From: Mesocentrotus franciscanus
Taxonomy: Eukaryota > Echinodermata > Echinoidea > Camarodonta > Strongylocentrotidae
Direction: 5' to 3'
Length of the DNA stretch: 64,000 nucleotides
NCBI GenBank assembly: GCA_037976565.1
Contig: CP137685.1
Location: forward strand, 25,708,886 to 25,772,885
Below, piece by piece: positions 12,234 through 24,703 of the stretch. The notes beneath the pieces were generated by a model, which was not told where the DNA came from, made no database searches, and saw nothing but the letters and a program-made list of their open reading frames with translations. Positions within the stretch are counted from its first letter, which is position 1, and every line of letters starts with the position of its first letter. The position numbers and the translations under genes were made by a program.

Positions 12234-12780
12234 ACTACGCCTTGAATGGACAGACATACATCGACAAGATCTACACACCGTGGCATACGAATACAGAATG
12301 GACTGACACATAGTATTGCATATTGAACCACACTACGTATTTATTTATCTCTGTGAATTTTGCTGTAACACCTCTTCAGACAAAAAACCAATGTCAACTG
12401 TGTACACGCAGGTATAGTCTTTGTTGTCTTGATAGGGGTATGTGGTTATGAATGAAAACAGCCTCTGTGGCCATTTGTGAATAGAACACATAAACAACAA
12501 ACAAATAACGATTAAACTTTGAACAATATGTCTGTTCATTATAAAGCATAATGAATACGTACATACTATGCTTTTTTTACCTCAAAGAAACAGGCATAGT
12601 ATCCATAGATGGATATTGGCTGGCGTCTCATTAACATACAGATACAAAAAACATAAACAGTATCACTATGATCCATGGAGTAACAATACTGCTTTGTAAG
12701 TTTGTGAAGAAATCGGAACCATAACGGCATTGCATCGTTTCAAATTAGGGCATTATTTACTTCTATTTGATCTCAGTCTT

Positions 12781-12789
12781 ATAATAGTA

Positions 12790-12868
<79 letters not shown>
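12781..12868 (+). repeat. (AAT)n microsatellite
   Basis: More than 20 AAT units, inside the hAT-like element. Explains the poly-Ile and poly-Leu open frames on both strands. Confidence 0.95.
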
Positions 12869-12870
<2 letters not shown>

Positions 12871-12872
12871 CA

Positions 12873-13019
12873 GTGGTTATCTTGTGGTTTGCCCCATTTG
12901 AACACGCAAAACTCGTGGTTATCTTTTGGTTTCCACACCACGAGATTGCGCGCACTGCAAAATATGCGCGATTAATCTTGTGGTTATCTTGTGGTTTCCA
13001 AACCACAAGATAACCACAA
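12873..13019. repeat. Three direct 18-mers ending in a 42-nt palindrome
   Basis: GTGGTTATCTTGTGGTTT occurs at 12873-12890, with one mismatch at 12915-12932, and again at 12980-12997. The last copy is the left arm of a perfect palindrome: 20-nt arms at 12978-12997 and 13000-13019 with a 2-nt spacer. The second copy also sits in a smaller hairpin (CTCGTGGT and ACCACGAG). Confidence 0.85.
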
Positions 13020-13103
13020 AATACTTGTAAGATTTTCTTTTTTTTACCGTCTGAATTGGCTTTCACCGTGTGAATGCGGCTAATAAAAATAAAAAACACA
13101 ATT

Positions 13104-13205
13104 ACAATAATGATGAGGATTATTATTATCATCATCATAATTATTATTATTATTAATATTATAATTGTTATCATTATTATTATTACTATTATTATCATCA
13201 TTATG
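13104..13205 (+). repeat. Imperfect ATT/ATC triplet repeat
   Basis: ATT and ATC triplets between the palindrome and the right end of the hAT-like element. Confidence 0.8.
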
Positions 13206-14091
13206 ACTTATTAAGTAAGCAAATATCATTCCCAAAACCTGGGGGATGATTGTACATGCCATCCCCCACCTTGTGAGGTGGGGATGCATCCCCTCATCCC
13301 CGTTGTCTACGCCCCTGCTCTGATTAAAAATCTAAATGATGATCTTTCAGCTATTAACAAATGGTTGGTAAAGAATAAATTGGCGTTGAATGTAAAGAAA
13401 TGCGACTTTTTGTTGGTAGGGAGTAGAAATCGGATTAGAAAGATAGATGTGCCTGATGTTTGTATAGGAGCAAATGTAATCAAAAGAATAACGCAAATGA
13501 GATACCTTGGAATCTTAATTGATGAATACCTTGACTGTAGCAAGCAAGCTGATAAGCTTAAACAAGACGTAGGGAAAAGTCTGTATTTACTTTTTTTAAA
13601 TCGTCCATTTATATCACAACAGACAGCATTTGTATTTTATAAGAGCCTAATACAAAGCAAATTTGATTATTGTGATGTAATCTGGGGAAACTTAGGAAAA
13701 GTACTAAACGGCCATCTGCAAAAACTTCAAAATAGAGCTCTTCGTTGTGTATTAGATGAGGATTGGATGTATCCGTCTGAACTATCATTTACAAAATTAG
13801 ATTTCAAAAGACTTGAGGAGAGGCGAAATATACGCACTTTACGTATAATGTACAAAATTGCACATGATATGCTACCAGAGAGTACATGTAATCAATTTGT
13901 ATTTAGTAACAGTAATTATGTCTTGAGACATTCATATTTGAAAATCAAACTACCACCGGTTAAAACTAACTTTTAAAAAAGAAGTTTGCAATACAGAGGA
14001 GCAAAACGATGGAATGAATTGCCGAATGATGAGCTTTTACAGATTCAAATTGGACAGTAGAGTGAGATATTGTATTGTATTGGCTCCTTTT

Positions 14092-14218
14092 CTCCATCTC
14101 TCTCTCTCTCTCCCTCTCTCTTATTTTCTCTCTTCCTCACACCTCTCTCTCTCTCTCTCTCTCTATTTCTCTTTCTCTCTCTCTCTCTCTCTCTTTCTAT
14201 ATATCTATCTCTCTCTCT
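14092..14218 (+). repeat. (CT)n microsatellite in retroelement 3' UTR
   Basis: CT-rich run open in all three frames only because it lacks purines. The encoded Leu/Ser peptides are not taken as real. Confidence 0.9.
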
Positions 14219-14709
14219 GTTATGCCTCTTGTTCGCAATCTGTGCAATATGCTGTGCAATCGCACTAGCTGCCTATTCAAAATAGTTATAATCAATGTTT
14301 GCCAGTTTGCTAATTCGTTTGTTTTTCTCAATCTATTACATCATGAGGTTAATTCTTTTTAATATATATATCAATTTTTAATATTTAATTTTCAATTCCT
14401 AATTTTAACTTAACTTTTACTTTATTTTATTTCATTTTATATTTGTATTAATTTTATCAATTATTATATTATGTTATTTATCACGCTCGTTACATTTATT
14501 TACATTGTATTTGATTCAATTGATTTTAAATCCGCTCTTCTTTTACTGTTGTAATTGTTTAATTTGTATTGCGTCTTATTCTGTATTGTATATATTGTGT
14601 ATGTGATTGTTTTTGTATGTATGCACGGACTTGCAGAAGAACAGCCGTCGGCTGAAGCAAGTGATCCGTGTTGAAATAAAATAAAATGAAATCAAATGAA
14701 ATCAAAGTT

Positions 14710-15630
14710 GACGTTCACAACTTTGTTAAGGGGTTTTAAATGAGAAATAGTAAGGTACGTCCTTCACCTTTTCTTAACAACCTAAACACTAAAAAAGAAA
14801 TTAAATATATTTGTAGACATCAAATTTTGTGTTGGTATCTCAGTTACGTAGTTTAACCAGGATTCAGACTGATAATATGAAGTCAGAAAGTATTACCACA
14901 GGCTCGTCTTAACTTGTACATATCATTATGCTTCTTGCTTATTGAAAAACATGTCGCATTTACAGCTACATCTCATCTTATTGTTTCAAGGGACGCTGCC
15001 TCTTGCGGGGGGCCCTCGTTTTCCATTTACGGACACGGAGGCAAAGTTTTAAGACTATTTGTCATGTAATTGAACTCGACATTGAAACAGTGGGTGAGTG
15101 TTGAAATAGCGAGGTCCAGCATCCTTGCGATTTGCATTTTTGAAGTTGGGAGAGGTGCTCGAGAATGATGCTCCGAATCCGTGGGATGTTCGTCCGAATA
15201 AATACCCCGCGGGTGGCTAGCCGTCCGGAGCATTTCACATGTGAAAGTGTATCTGTATTTGAATCCTAGAGATGGGATAACAAACAGGAGCAGTTCACGT
15301 GTAAAAATTTACATCGCGTTGCCACTAACCTTCTCGAATTCATTATCTTAGAAAAGGGAGATGATTATTCATACCAAATTTACACCTATATCAACAAATT
15401 CGTTGCAGGTGTGTGGTTTTTATGAGTTTTCGTAGGTCAATATGGGTTTTAAATAATCCAAAGGTAAAAAAGGATAATAATTATTCAGTTATTTAGATAT
15501 TGGGATGCTGGGAAATAATTACTCATGTATATCAGAGAAAATCGTCGGCTCTAATGTTTTCTCTCTTTCTGTGTGTCTATCTGAATGACTATCTGTTTAT
15601 CACGTACTCACTTTCTCCTATGTGTGTTCG

Positions 15631-15710
<80 letters not shown>

Positions 15711-16587
15711 TCTTTCTCTCTCCCTCCCTTTCTTTCTTTTTCCACTGCATTCCATGCTTTTTCGTCATACAAATGAGTCGGAGGGTGATCTATTTTACCA
15801 CGTTTGAGGTCACATTGAGTGGCGCGAGATTCCGGAATTCACTATTACAGATTTATTTGATATAACCGATGAGCAATCGAAGCCCAATTTGCTTTTATAA
15901 TCAACTGAATCCATCCCGCTTGTTTTCCATTAATTGTAGGAGCCCGGCAACTCACGTATTTCCCTCTGATTGTTTTTCTCTCTCAATAATCTGCTGATGC
16001 ATTCATGCAATGTCTTATTGTTTTCGTTTCCCTATCATGCCTCATTCATGTCATACGAAGCTATTATTTGTCGTCAGTTGTCGGCATTGTTATTCATACA
16101 ATGGCATTGGCCTTTTAAAAGCTAATTGCAATCAATTTTGATTTACTGTGAATTATTGATTAGACTTTGTGTCAGAAGAAACATTTTATTATAATTAAAT
16201 CAGAAGAAAAAGGAAAAACTACAAAAGGACGATTGCTTTCAATAGATTGAATTCTCGTGTACTCTACATTGTTTCTGCCCTTTTTTTCCAAATTTTACCC
16301 CATCTTTATGACATTCAAATCATCATCGCAGCATAGTGTATTAACCCTTGCCTCTATTGTCAATAGGTAAATTAAAATAGTTTGATTTCAACTGAATATT
16401 TTACCAGATACATGAAAGGATTTTATTGTTTCTGCAATGAAGTACACAGATTGAAACAAATATTGTAAATACAAACTGAACAGATCGAATTGTATACTAT
16501 CATTTTCATTCTTCCGATCATATTTCTTTACTTTGAAAACAGTATACAGGTTCTTACTTCACATCTTCAGTTATTTTGCGAAAATAC
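14710..16587. other. Non-coding stretch with CT microsatellite
   Basis: No gene recognised. A long CT run lies at 15631-15732. The remainder is AT-rich with short, unremarkable frames. Confidence 0.6.
15631..15732 (+). repeat. (CT)n microsatellite
   Basis: About 100 bp of CT dinucleotides with a few CA and TTT interruptions. Confidence 0.95.
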
Positions 16588-16591
16588 TTAA

Positions 16592-16963
16592 AGGTATAGA
16601 CCAGTTTTGGAAACGCCCCCTCTCAAAAAAAGAAATGGAAGCTCTTATTACCAATCATGTGAAAGAATAAAGTTTTACTAATACGTGATGATACAAATTT
16701 TGCCGGGAAACCGCCTATTAATTGATATATTTGGTAAATTATATCTATCCGGACTGGATAGATATAGGGTAGTCCCATATACATCTGTCTGTGTACAGTG
16801 CTTGTAACTTTACCAAGACTGGGCCAAATTTCTTATCATTTTGATGATTCCAGAACCTTGCAGTACACACCAATATTTATATGCTAGATGATCAACCTTT
16901 TATGACCGATTCCACAACGTTTCTTTCACAATGCAATCGCATGACCAGAACTGGTCTATACCT
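16592..16963. mobile_element. TTAA-flanked MITE, family 1
   Basis: Termini AGGTATAGACCAGTTTTGG and the complement of AGGTATAGACCAGTTCTGG form a 19-bp inverted repeat with one mismatch. TTAA precedes the left end (16588-16591) and CTAA follows the right end, consistent with a mutated TTAA duplication. TTAA targeting is the hallmark of piggyBac-type transposases. Non-coding. Confidence 0.75.
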
Positions 16964-17008
16964 CTAACACACCTTGTTTCTTATCGATGTAATACCCCAT
17001 TGAAATAA

Positions 17009-17381
17009 GAATGATAATAATGAATAACAAATTCTGGATTTATGTAGCGCTTTTTAAATACAGAATACTGTTTTTAAGGCCTGTACAAATATTATCATTA
17101 CCCCGGTCATCGGATTCATTTACGCACAGTGTGCACCATCTTCACTCCATGGGGAGGATTCATACCGTATGGTCAGTGGTCACCGTGGGGGAATATGGCA
17201 ATTTCTATCATAAATGCTTTCGTCATCATACCAGCATGACCAGGTCCCCATTTCTCTCTTGGGTATGGAGTGGCAAATGTAGAACAATGTCTTGCCAAAA
17301 GACGTTAGCGCCGTGTCGGTGATCGAACCCACGAACTTTGGATTTCCAGTTAAATGCCTAAACCACTCAACTACGAAACCC
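17009..17381 (-). mobile_element. tRNA-headed SINE, family B
   Basis: Read on the minus strand from 17381, it has an A-box-like TAGTTGAGTGG and a B-box-like GGTTCGATCAC. Next comes the core GACATTGTTCTACATTTGCC and a 3' tail with AAAGCGCTACATAAATCCAG followed by ATT-rich repeats. The core and tail recur in the copies at 50825, 52113 and 55164, defining one family. Pol III promoter boxes are inferred from sequence similarity only. Confidence 0.75.
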
Positions 17382-18176
17382 TTATTAAAATGTGTATTAC
17401 TAAACGCAGACAACATACCAGTCGCAATATTTTTTCTCGCGCCAATGCGAAACTTGCCAATTACACGTTCCCCTCACTATCTCTCCCTCTACTTACGATA
17501 GGAAAAGTAAAAGTAAAAAAATACTCAAACCCTTTCAAAGTCATTAGATACTAAGTGAATAAAAGGCCTAGTCTGTTAATGTATGCCTTTGTCTTTTGGA
17601 AAAAGGGAAGCATTAGTTTATTTATTGGAAACGGATCCTCGAACCGGGCGAGTTCATTTCCGTTCTTAAGCGTACCACGATGGCGGATTCTGAGAGAGTG
17701 GACGAACAGTGATTAAGAGAAACCTTTCACCTATTAAGAGCGAGTGAATCAGAGAAGTTGTATCTGTGTTTTTTTCAAGCTTTAGGTCTGAGGCGAGTTG
17801 GGTTTCATCGAAAACGGAATTATCATAATTATCTTAATCATTATGATTATGGAAACAAGTAGATTGTAATAAATGTACAAACTGCATCACCATGCTCATT
17901 GCATTGCCTCCTACTTCAAACAATTACTGAGCGCTTTATAAAGTCGTCTCACAATAATGAATTTATAATTTAAAGCAATAATGATTTGGGCAGATCGAGC
18001 GGGCTACCAGAAGCTGATTCGTCCAGGGGAACATTTTATTTACCTGTGATAATTCCCTGCTTCATTCGAAAACTTCTGATATTCTGTTCTTGCTTCTTTA
18101 TCATGTCAGTATTCAAAACCAGTCTATATAATTAATGATGTTTGGATGGGTCATTATCGAATCGTTCATTTACCGG

Positions 18177-18179
<3 letters not shown>
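17382..18179. other. No gene recognised
   Basis: AT-rich sequence with short frames and no repeat structure that I recognise. Confidence 0.5.

Positions 18180-18221
<42 letters not shown>
18180..18221 (+). repeat. (CT)n microsatellite
   Basis: Perfect CT run of about 20 units. Confidence 0.95.
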
Positions 18222-18225
<4 letters not shown>

Positions 18226-18481
18226 TCGGCAACAAAACGTCAAAGCAGTGCAATTCATTCCATCAGATTCTGTTCCCTTTTGTAACGAAACACAGCTGTT
18301 TTAATACCCGAGCCATCATGTTAGCTGCCTTTGTTAAAGTGTATCTTGAATTTGGAGTGATAATTCAGAAATTGTATGAGAACGAAGACAGTTTTATAGA
18401 TACAAAGAAAAATTACATATCATTACAAAAATAGATAGATTACGAAGAATGTTTAGGATAATATCAAATTCAGAAATTAAA

Positions 18482-18745
18482 TTCAACTCAATTGTATTTC
18501 ACCAAAGCAATTAAAAATAACATACATCCATAAAACTATACATTGTAACATAAAAAGAATAGAAAACATGTATATACATTGGTTCAACAATAAAAAACAA
18601 GTTGCTTGGTAGGTAGCAGAGAGACAGGAAGTGACTCTTATAAGTGGCCGACCTAAAGAAGATATGTAATAATTAAAAGATAAATGTAAGTACCAGAATA
18701 CAAGGAAATGACAAATACACAAATATACAATCGTATTTGATTTAG
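18482..18745 (-). mobile_element. Probable non-LTR retrotransposon 3' end
   Basis: The plus-strand start TTCAACTCAATTGTATTTCA resembles the reverse complement of the short-repeat tail seen at 4857-4890. The following A-rich UTR-like sequence, with a CGACCTAAAGAAGA segment, parallels the CTACCCCTAAAAAGAAA segment at the same relative place in that element. No RT coding is left. The assignment rests on these two weak similarities. Confidence 0.45.
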
Positions 18746-19011
18746 TGGTAATATTCCATATTCAGATATTCCATGAGCATGAAACATGAAATGTATGGAT
18801 CTCAACATATCTCTAACCATGCACATGACAGGAATGGGAATACCATAACCATTTGAGAATTAGTGTGATTGACGGATCAGCGGGGTGGAACTCCCTTAAC
18901 CCTCGCTGAAGGGGGGGGGGGCTTAGGTTACCTCTTCAGCGTCCAATCACTGTCACTGCGCAGGGCAAGATCGGCGAAAGGTACGTTGAGAAGGAGGGGA
19001 TGAGCATGTAT

Positions 19012-19337
19012 CAAGGGCGGATCCAGGATTTCGTTAAGAACAAGAGGGCATCATTCTGAAGAAGAAAAAACATTGTCCAAAAAAAAACTATGGGTGTTAA
19101 TTTCATATAAAATATTCTTCAAGCAAAGAAAAATATTTTTTAGGATGCTACTTTACTCGGAAAGATCCTGGACAATCCCAAAATGAAATAAAGGTTATTC
19201 GAATAGTTAAGGGCGCAGCAACAATATAATAGTTAGTGGGCACCCTTTTTTCTTGTGTGTACTTAATATAACCCTTAACCCATATTTGATTTTCATAGGC
19301 GTACAGATAGTGTGTGCCCCCTAAATCCACCACTCTG
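19012..19337. mobile_element. hAT-like MITE (CAGTGGCGGATCCAGG-type ends)
   Basis: The left end CAAGGGCGGATCCAGGATTT and the complement of the right end (CAGAGTGGTGGATTTAGGGG) share a diverged inverted repeat. Similar CAGTGGCG ends occur at 12000, 56889 and 63540. No clear 8-bp target duplication remains, so superfamily assignment is tentative. Confidence 0.45.
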
Positions 19338-22300
19338 TATACGAGGGTATATAGATGAGAGAGTGAAGGGTATTTATCGACATTAAAGTTGTGTCGCTAA
19401 AGGAGGCATCTTTATTCAAAAGTGTTTAACGGCGACAATTCTATGAATTTATAATTTATGCATGCTTTATCTTGAAATGTTGTCTTATTTCTTTCTTTTT
19501 TGGGGGTGAAATTCAACATTTCATTGGGCGTTACCCTTCTCGCTCAAATTAGGTATACGTGGATATTATTCAGATTGTTATATTTACGTTTGGGATTATT
19601 TTGCTTTTCCATTGGATGGTTCACAGATACCTTTGGTCTGAAACTTACCCGACACCCTCATCTTCATACAAAATGATTTAGTGACATCCCTGGATGCGTC
19701 TTGACGTGACGTCAGAGACGGCCAAAGAATGAAATTGCAACGATGTGTTTGGGCGGTTATAGAGCTATCCTATACGTCATCTATTTCCCTAGCTGACAAC
19801 ATGAGAGATTAGTTTTTAAAGATATATTACAAAAAGTACAAAATGTTATTCCTTCCATCTTGATTCTCTCTCTCTTCGAAAACCAAACATGAATATTCAA
19901 ATTACGATTTAATTGCCCATTCATATTATGGGGAACTAATCGTGATGAATACACGTGTACATTACCAATGCCACACACGCACACAATTCTGATTACATTT
20001 GTAAATTCGCGTAAGCCCTTTTTAAATCTCCTGTTTCCATTCCATTTAGCGCTCGTATCTAAGGGTTAAATCTCTTTTGAAAGGAACCCCTTGAGATGTG
20101 CACGAACAGAACCACCTCGATGAATATGTTAATATTCTGGAGGGAAACTCAGAGTGCAAGAAGTGTAAGCCATTAAAAGGGAGTACTCGCATGACCTCCG
20201 AAGCAATTATTCGCTTTTCGAAACGAAAGTCCTGGGAGGCCTTTCGTCAATGTTGCTGAAAAGCAGCACAATGACATCCACTTTTCGACACAATTCATCT
20301 TATGAGCAGAGACGTTGGTTAGCATGGCAACGCGGACATGGTGTTTTTGGAAATTCTACGGTTTTTGTAAATAATATGTTAAGTCTTTGATGATCGGTCA
20401 TGTCCGTTTCTGCAATCTATCTGATGATGCATTTCGTCATGTTTTCGTTCGAAAAGAATATGAAATACACCCCTCCATTCAAAGTGTTTTAGGGAAGACT
20501 TTTCTATAATAATAAAAGTTTATCTATGACACTTTATGAACGGAAGAAGAGGTGGGCAGATCATTTGAGTGATAATAACACTATTAATGTCCTGTTAGCT
20601 GAATTTGTATATGGAAGATGATTTGTGTATAATCATACCTTGAAATACGTCAACAAAAATATGACTAATTGTATCAATACGTGTTTATGTTTGCAAGAAC
20701 AAGGAAACAAATTAAAAATGGTTAGCTGCAATTTCACTTTCCGAAGAAGATATTTAATTGTTGCTTCAGATTCCAATTGATGCTCACAATGATGATCTGA
20801 GAGATTTGTAGACTGAATAATTCCAAATTGATCTTAACATCGCATAATTTCCACTTTCTATGTGTTTGCAGGGTGCAATATATAGCCTATATGGTAGACA
20901 TGTTAGATGTGACTTGACATCTGAATCCTTGTCAAAAGCTCCCAATCTACTACAAATTTAAATAAATGACATATTTAAGTGATTTCTTTTGATAAATTTA
21001 CCGGTCGGCTTTAAACTGCATTTTCTGCCTGAGTGGTCAAAATTGGCTATTTTCTACGATTATTTCTGATCCTACTGCACTTGTGGCCCGTCAGCGTGAT
21101 TCAAACAAATCTCGCTATATCAGTTGTAATAGCCTTATCTGTAAGGGTCACCACTTTTTATCCACCGTGTCCTTCCATCTGAATTGGAGGAAATTCAAGA
21201 AAGGGCCAATTTTTGGTGATTATCGTTAATCAATCAAGCATTATTACCGGGAGAATATACGGTAATTTGGAATGATTTGATTCGAGTTTGGATCAGAGGG
21301 AAGCGAAGCCGGGGTCCGTGATGGTTTTTATCACGGTTTGAGATTTTGAATTGAGGGGTGAGTTTTTTCTAGCGGCGGAAAACTCTTTGATCGTTTGATA
21401 TGAGATGTCATTTCGGGGGAGTTAAAGTCTTCAAGTCGTCGAAGAGGGGTAATTTGTTAAACCAGCCCTTTGAGCGGGGTTTGATAGATTCCGAATTTGC
21501 GAAAAAAACAAAACAAACATACAGGAAGTAGAAATGGGTTGTTTTTTTAGCCCAAGAAACGTCACAAAAAGAGAAGGATCTGTAATATAAGTATTAGATA
21601 TTATATATTGAAAAGAAAATGGGGTCAGAAATAAATAAATAAATATAAATTATAATTAATTATGGGTAATAAGGAGAAAGATGGAATTAGACATATGGTG
21701 ACAGAGCAACAGGAAGATAGAAACACGGGAAAAACGATAAATTTAGAAATTTACTAGTAAATAAGACAATATAGATAGAAAAGGGGGATGCAGAAGAGAG
21801 ACTTTCAAAACGGTAGAACGAAGGTGATTGAATAGATTAGCACTACAGTTATGAGATGACCGTATGATGATAATGGCCTTTCTGCCATTCCGAAAGAATT
21901 GTTTACATTCGGATGCATTCAACTTATTAAGCTTTCATTATTTAACAGAAATTAAGTATCTAAAATATGAATACAGGATGACCATGAGAGTCCATTTTTC
22001 GTTTTAAATTAAATAACGGCCTGTTTATATATTATCAATCTGTAAATCTTTTCCAACCATGGCATTCCACTCTTCTTCTCCCGACTGAAAATTAATCAGA
22101 CGACAAAAGTCCGATCGTAATCGCTCGAACCGATCTCTCCTTTATACTGTGACTGTTCATGAACTGTAAATACGATCGCCTCCAATTGACTCATTAGCAT
22201 ATTATCGATAACATAATCTGGATGTCGTCTGGTAATTCTAAACCAGCAAGCGTCCTATTTCTGACATCTCTCCAATTTTACATCTGTAACACACGTGCAA

Positions 22301-22559
22301 TTCAACCCGGGTGGACCAAGTTTATCAGCAGGGGTGCACCAAGGTGGATGGCAGAGATCCCTAGACTGGTGATGAGAAACTTCAGACAAGAAGGCCGATT
22401 TTAAGGTCAAAGCGATGTTCATTTACAGAAGACGGTATACCAATCTAGAAAAATCTACTACATGTAGATGCCATGCATAAAACTGATGTGTGATGAAATA
22501 TGATTTTCACAGTTGTAACTAAGTTTTAGGGGCTTGCGCCATACAGGCATTGAATTCCT

Positions 22560-22748
22560 TCTTTAGCAATGCCCCTCATTCATTGCATACATTGTATACA
22601 TTTAGGTAAACAATGTTCTGTTATCATTTTCATTTCTTCAATATTTCCATTTTGTCTTTTATATAATCTTATTAAATTGTTTCATGTACCTTTCATGATT
22701 TTATGTTTAATTATGTTCAGAAAATAAACAAATCAAGTTAAATCAAAT
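22560..22748 (+). mobile_element. Possible non-LTR retrotransposon 3' tail
   Basis: The sequence ends AAATAAACAAATCAAGTTAA followed by ATCAAATC, resembling the A-rich short-repeat tail of the element ending near 14709. No coding remnant is present upstream. Confidence 0.35.
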
Positions 22749-23284
22749 CAGTTGGAAGCGGTTTATGCGATGTATTTTTAATAAGCATAATGTTTGTGGA
22801 ATTATTGAAGAAGTCGTCGTAGGAACGGGGCAAGAAGCTATTTTTATAACATACATTTTATCAATGTTTCTCCACTTCTTTTGACATGAATAATGAGTTG
22901 CAATCAAAATGATAATTAAAAATAATTACCAACGCAAATATTGAATAAAAAGGACAAGCAAATTAGTTATTATCTCTGAACTGGTCAAATACCCCAAGCT
23001 TCACCTTTATATGTATGATTCATTATGCATCCGCTTTCATTTTTTGTTGGTCTTGATTTAATTTGTGACAATTTATAGCTAGCCTGCTCCAGATACCATT
23101 CCTAATTGTCTTTTATTTGACGGGATTATACATCACTCACTCACACACTCACGCACTCTCCCATCCGCCCACTCACTCATATAATTGCAATGACTGGTCA
23201 GAATGACTCCTCCCACGCAAATTCATCAGCAATTAATGCGACCCATCCTTCAGTCATTCCGATGTCATTCCGGTGATTTATACC

Positions 23285-23346
23285 ATCATCGCACGCACAC
23301 GCACACACGCACGCATACACGCGCACCCACATACACACGCACACAA
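23285..23346 (+). repeat. (CA)n-rich microsatellite
   Basis: CACACG and CACA units. A related CACT-rich patch lies at 23134-23180. Confidence 0.85.
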
Positions 23347-24703
23347 ATCCTATCCCATTATAAATTGTGTTAGTATAAAGCTCTTTGGACCTTGACTACT
23401 ACATCCCTTTCTTAGTCACCCTTACGCTTCTCATATAGATGTTTAATCTCACCATGGACCTTTTAGTTCACATGTATTCACTCCGTTTGATGATTAGAGT
23501 GTATGTATCAACCACGAATGATTCATCTATTTGCAATCCATTTAGCATCAGCGCAAATTTGCGGTATACAAGGTAATGGACTTAAATGAAAGGTTCATTA
23601 GTTTATTAACGTTGATTAAAACTTGAACATCCTAAGATAATTTACAAAACAACATTATCCTTCAAGAAAAGAAGACGTATTTTGCAGTATTAATTTCTTT
23701 AATCACGAGACTCTTTATTAGAATATTTTGGTGTTTGTCTGCTCCACATGCAGTTGAGAAGATTTATAACAAAGCATCGACGAGGATCATTTTCTAGTAG
23801 TACGAGTTTAAAAAGAAAGAAAGAAAGAAAGAAAAGGCATTGACCTATACACGTAAAGAGCAGACCTTGATTTCATTTGACTGTAATTGATTTCCTTAAT
23901 GAAGTGGCTTTCTACAAATTTCCCGGCTTCGAAGATTTCGCCTTTTCCCAACTAGGAAAAGTACAAACTCGCCTTCTGCATCAAGCGAATTATTCCCACT
24001 ACATTAATTCTAACGAGTGGGACTACATTCGCGCGAATGACGCATTTAGCGGATGAGATACGCTTATCAGCACCCCCAACAAGCCCCACTGTCGTTTATG
24101 GAGCACTTTTAAACTTGAGCATGAACAAAATAATGTTCTTTTTAATGGCTACATCCCCAGAGGCACCAGTTTTCAGACAAAGTAAAAGTTCTTTAATAAC
24201 GTCAATTTGGAGAAGGTTTAACATAGGTCGATTCCCAATGGCGCTTGAATTGTACATTTCTGAATATGTCAAAGGCCGTCTTCAGAAGAAAAAAAAAGAT
24301 TATCGTCTCAAAATTCAACTTTGATGCCATACCATTTCAATGTCAGCTATTTATTTGGATGATTTATTACACTATCATTTTGAGTTGTGTCTCGACAGCG
24401 GTTTTATGTAATCACATATTGAAAAGCTAGACAGGTTTAAAAACTAAGCAAGATTTTTTTAATATGACAAATGGAGGTATGTGCAAAATGGCCTTGTGTG
24501 AATAGTCTCCACAAATAATTATTTTGGAATAAGTCATGAAAATGATCAAACGTAGGTATTTAAGTTTCAATCATAAAAATGAATTATTTGTTACCATCCC
24601 CATATACAACATCTGTAAAGAAGAACTATATTTAAATTATAGTAATAGGCTTACTGCAGTTGTTCAGATAATGTGTTATAAATACTCCAGAGATCCCTTC
24701 GAA

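Larger units (their letters stand above)
12000..13317. mobile_element. Non-autonomous hAT-like DNA transposon, 1.3 kb
   Basis: The left end is CAGTGGCGTAGACAGG; the right end is the complement of CAGGGGCGTAGACAACGG. The flanking 8-mers are CTCTGATC (11992-11999) and CTCTGATT (13318-13325), a 7/8 match. An 8-bp duplication with CAG-start termini is the hAT superfamily signature. Removing the element and one 8-mer restores the RT frame it sits in. The interior holds GCGAAGCG/CCGAGCG repeats near both 12060 and 12090, CA and AAT microsatellites and a palindrome, but no transposase. Confidence 0.85.
11964..14060 (+). pseudogene. Reverse transcriptase C-terminal remnant, interrupted
   Basis: Codons at 11964-11999 read KYVENKNVNALI. 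After the inserted element and its target-site copy, the frame continues as KNLNDDLSAINKWLVKNKLA, the thumb/connection region following the catalytic box in CR1/Jockey-type RTs. Further motifs are MRYLGILIDEYLD, FDYCDVIWG (about 13660-13690) and LQKLQNRALRCVL. A TAA at 13974-13976 interrupts the end, but the same frame resumes as KRSLQYRGAKRWNELP and stops at 14058-14060. The FADD/YADD box should lie just upstream of 11964 but is not recognisable, so the 5' part is lost or replaced. It is non-functional. Confidence 0.85.
11964..14709 (+). mobile_element. Non-LTR retrotransposon, truncated and split by a hAT-like element
   Basis: RT-like coding sequence starts near 11964, is interrupted at 12000-13317 and continues at 13318-14060. 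It is followed by a 3' UTR containing a CT microsatellite (14092-14218). The element ends in A-rich TGAAATCAAA-type short repeats near 14670-14709, comparable to the tailed 3' ends of CR1/Jockey-like elements. The catalytic RT box is absent, so it is 5'-truncated. It is a different lineage from the element at 4857-6297, judging by sequence divergence. Confidence 0.8.
19338..24700. other. Long stretch of low-repeat non-coding DNA
   Basis: Apart from CA-rich DNA at 23134-23346, an AAAG run at 23812-23834 and a possible retroelement tail at 22560-22748, this stretch has no repeats I could recognise. No exon with convincing codon structure was found. It could be intron or intergenic DNA, possibly with regulatory sequence, but nothing in the sequence alone shows that. 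Confidence 0.5.

Noticed and set aside
24037..24324. Plus-strand 95-codon open frame
   Set aside because: No recognisable motif, no supporting splice signals, and lengths like this are expected by chance in 64 kb.
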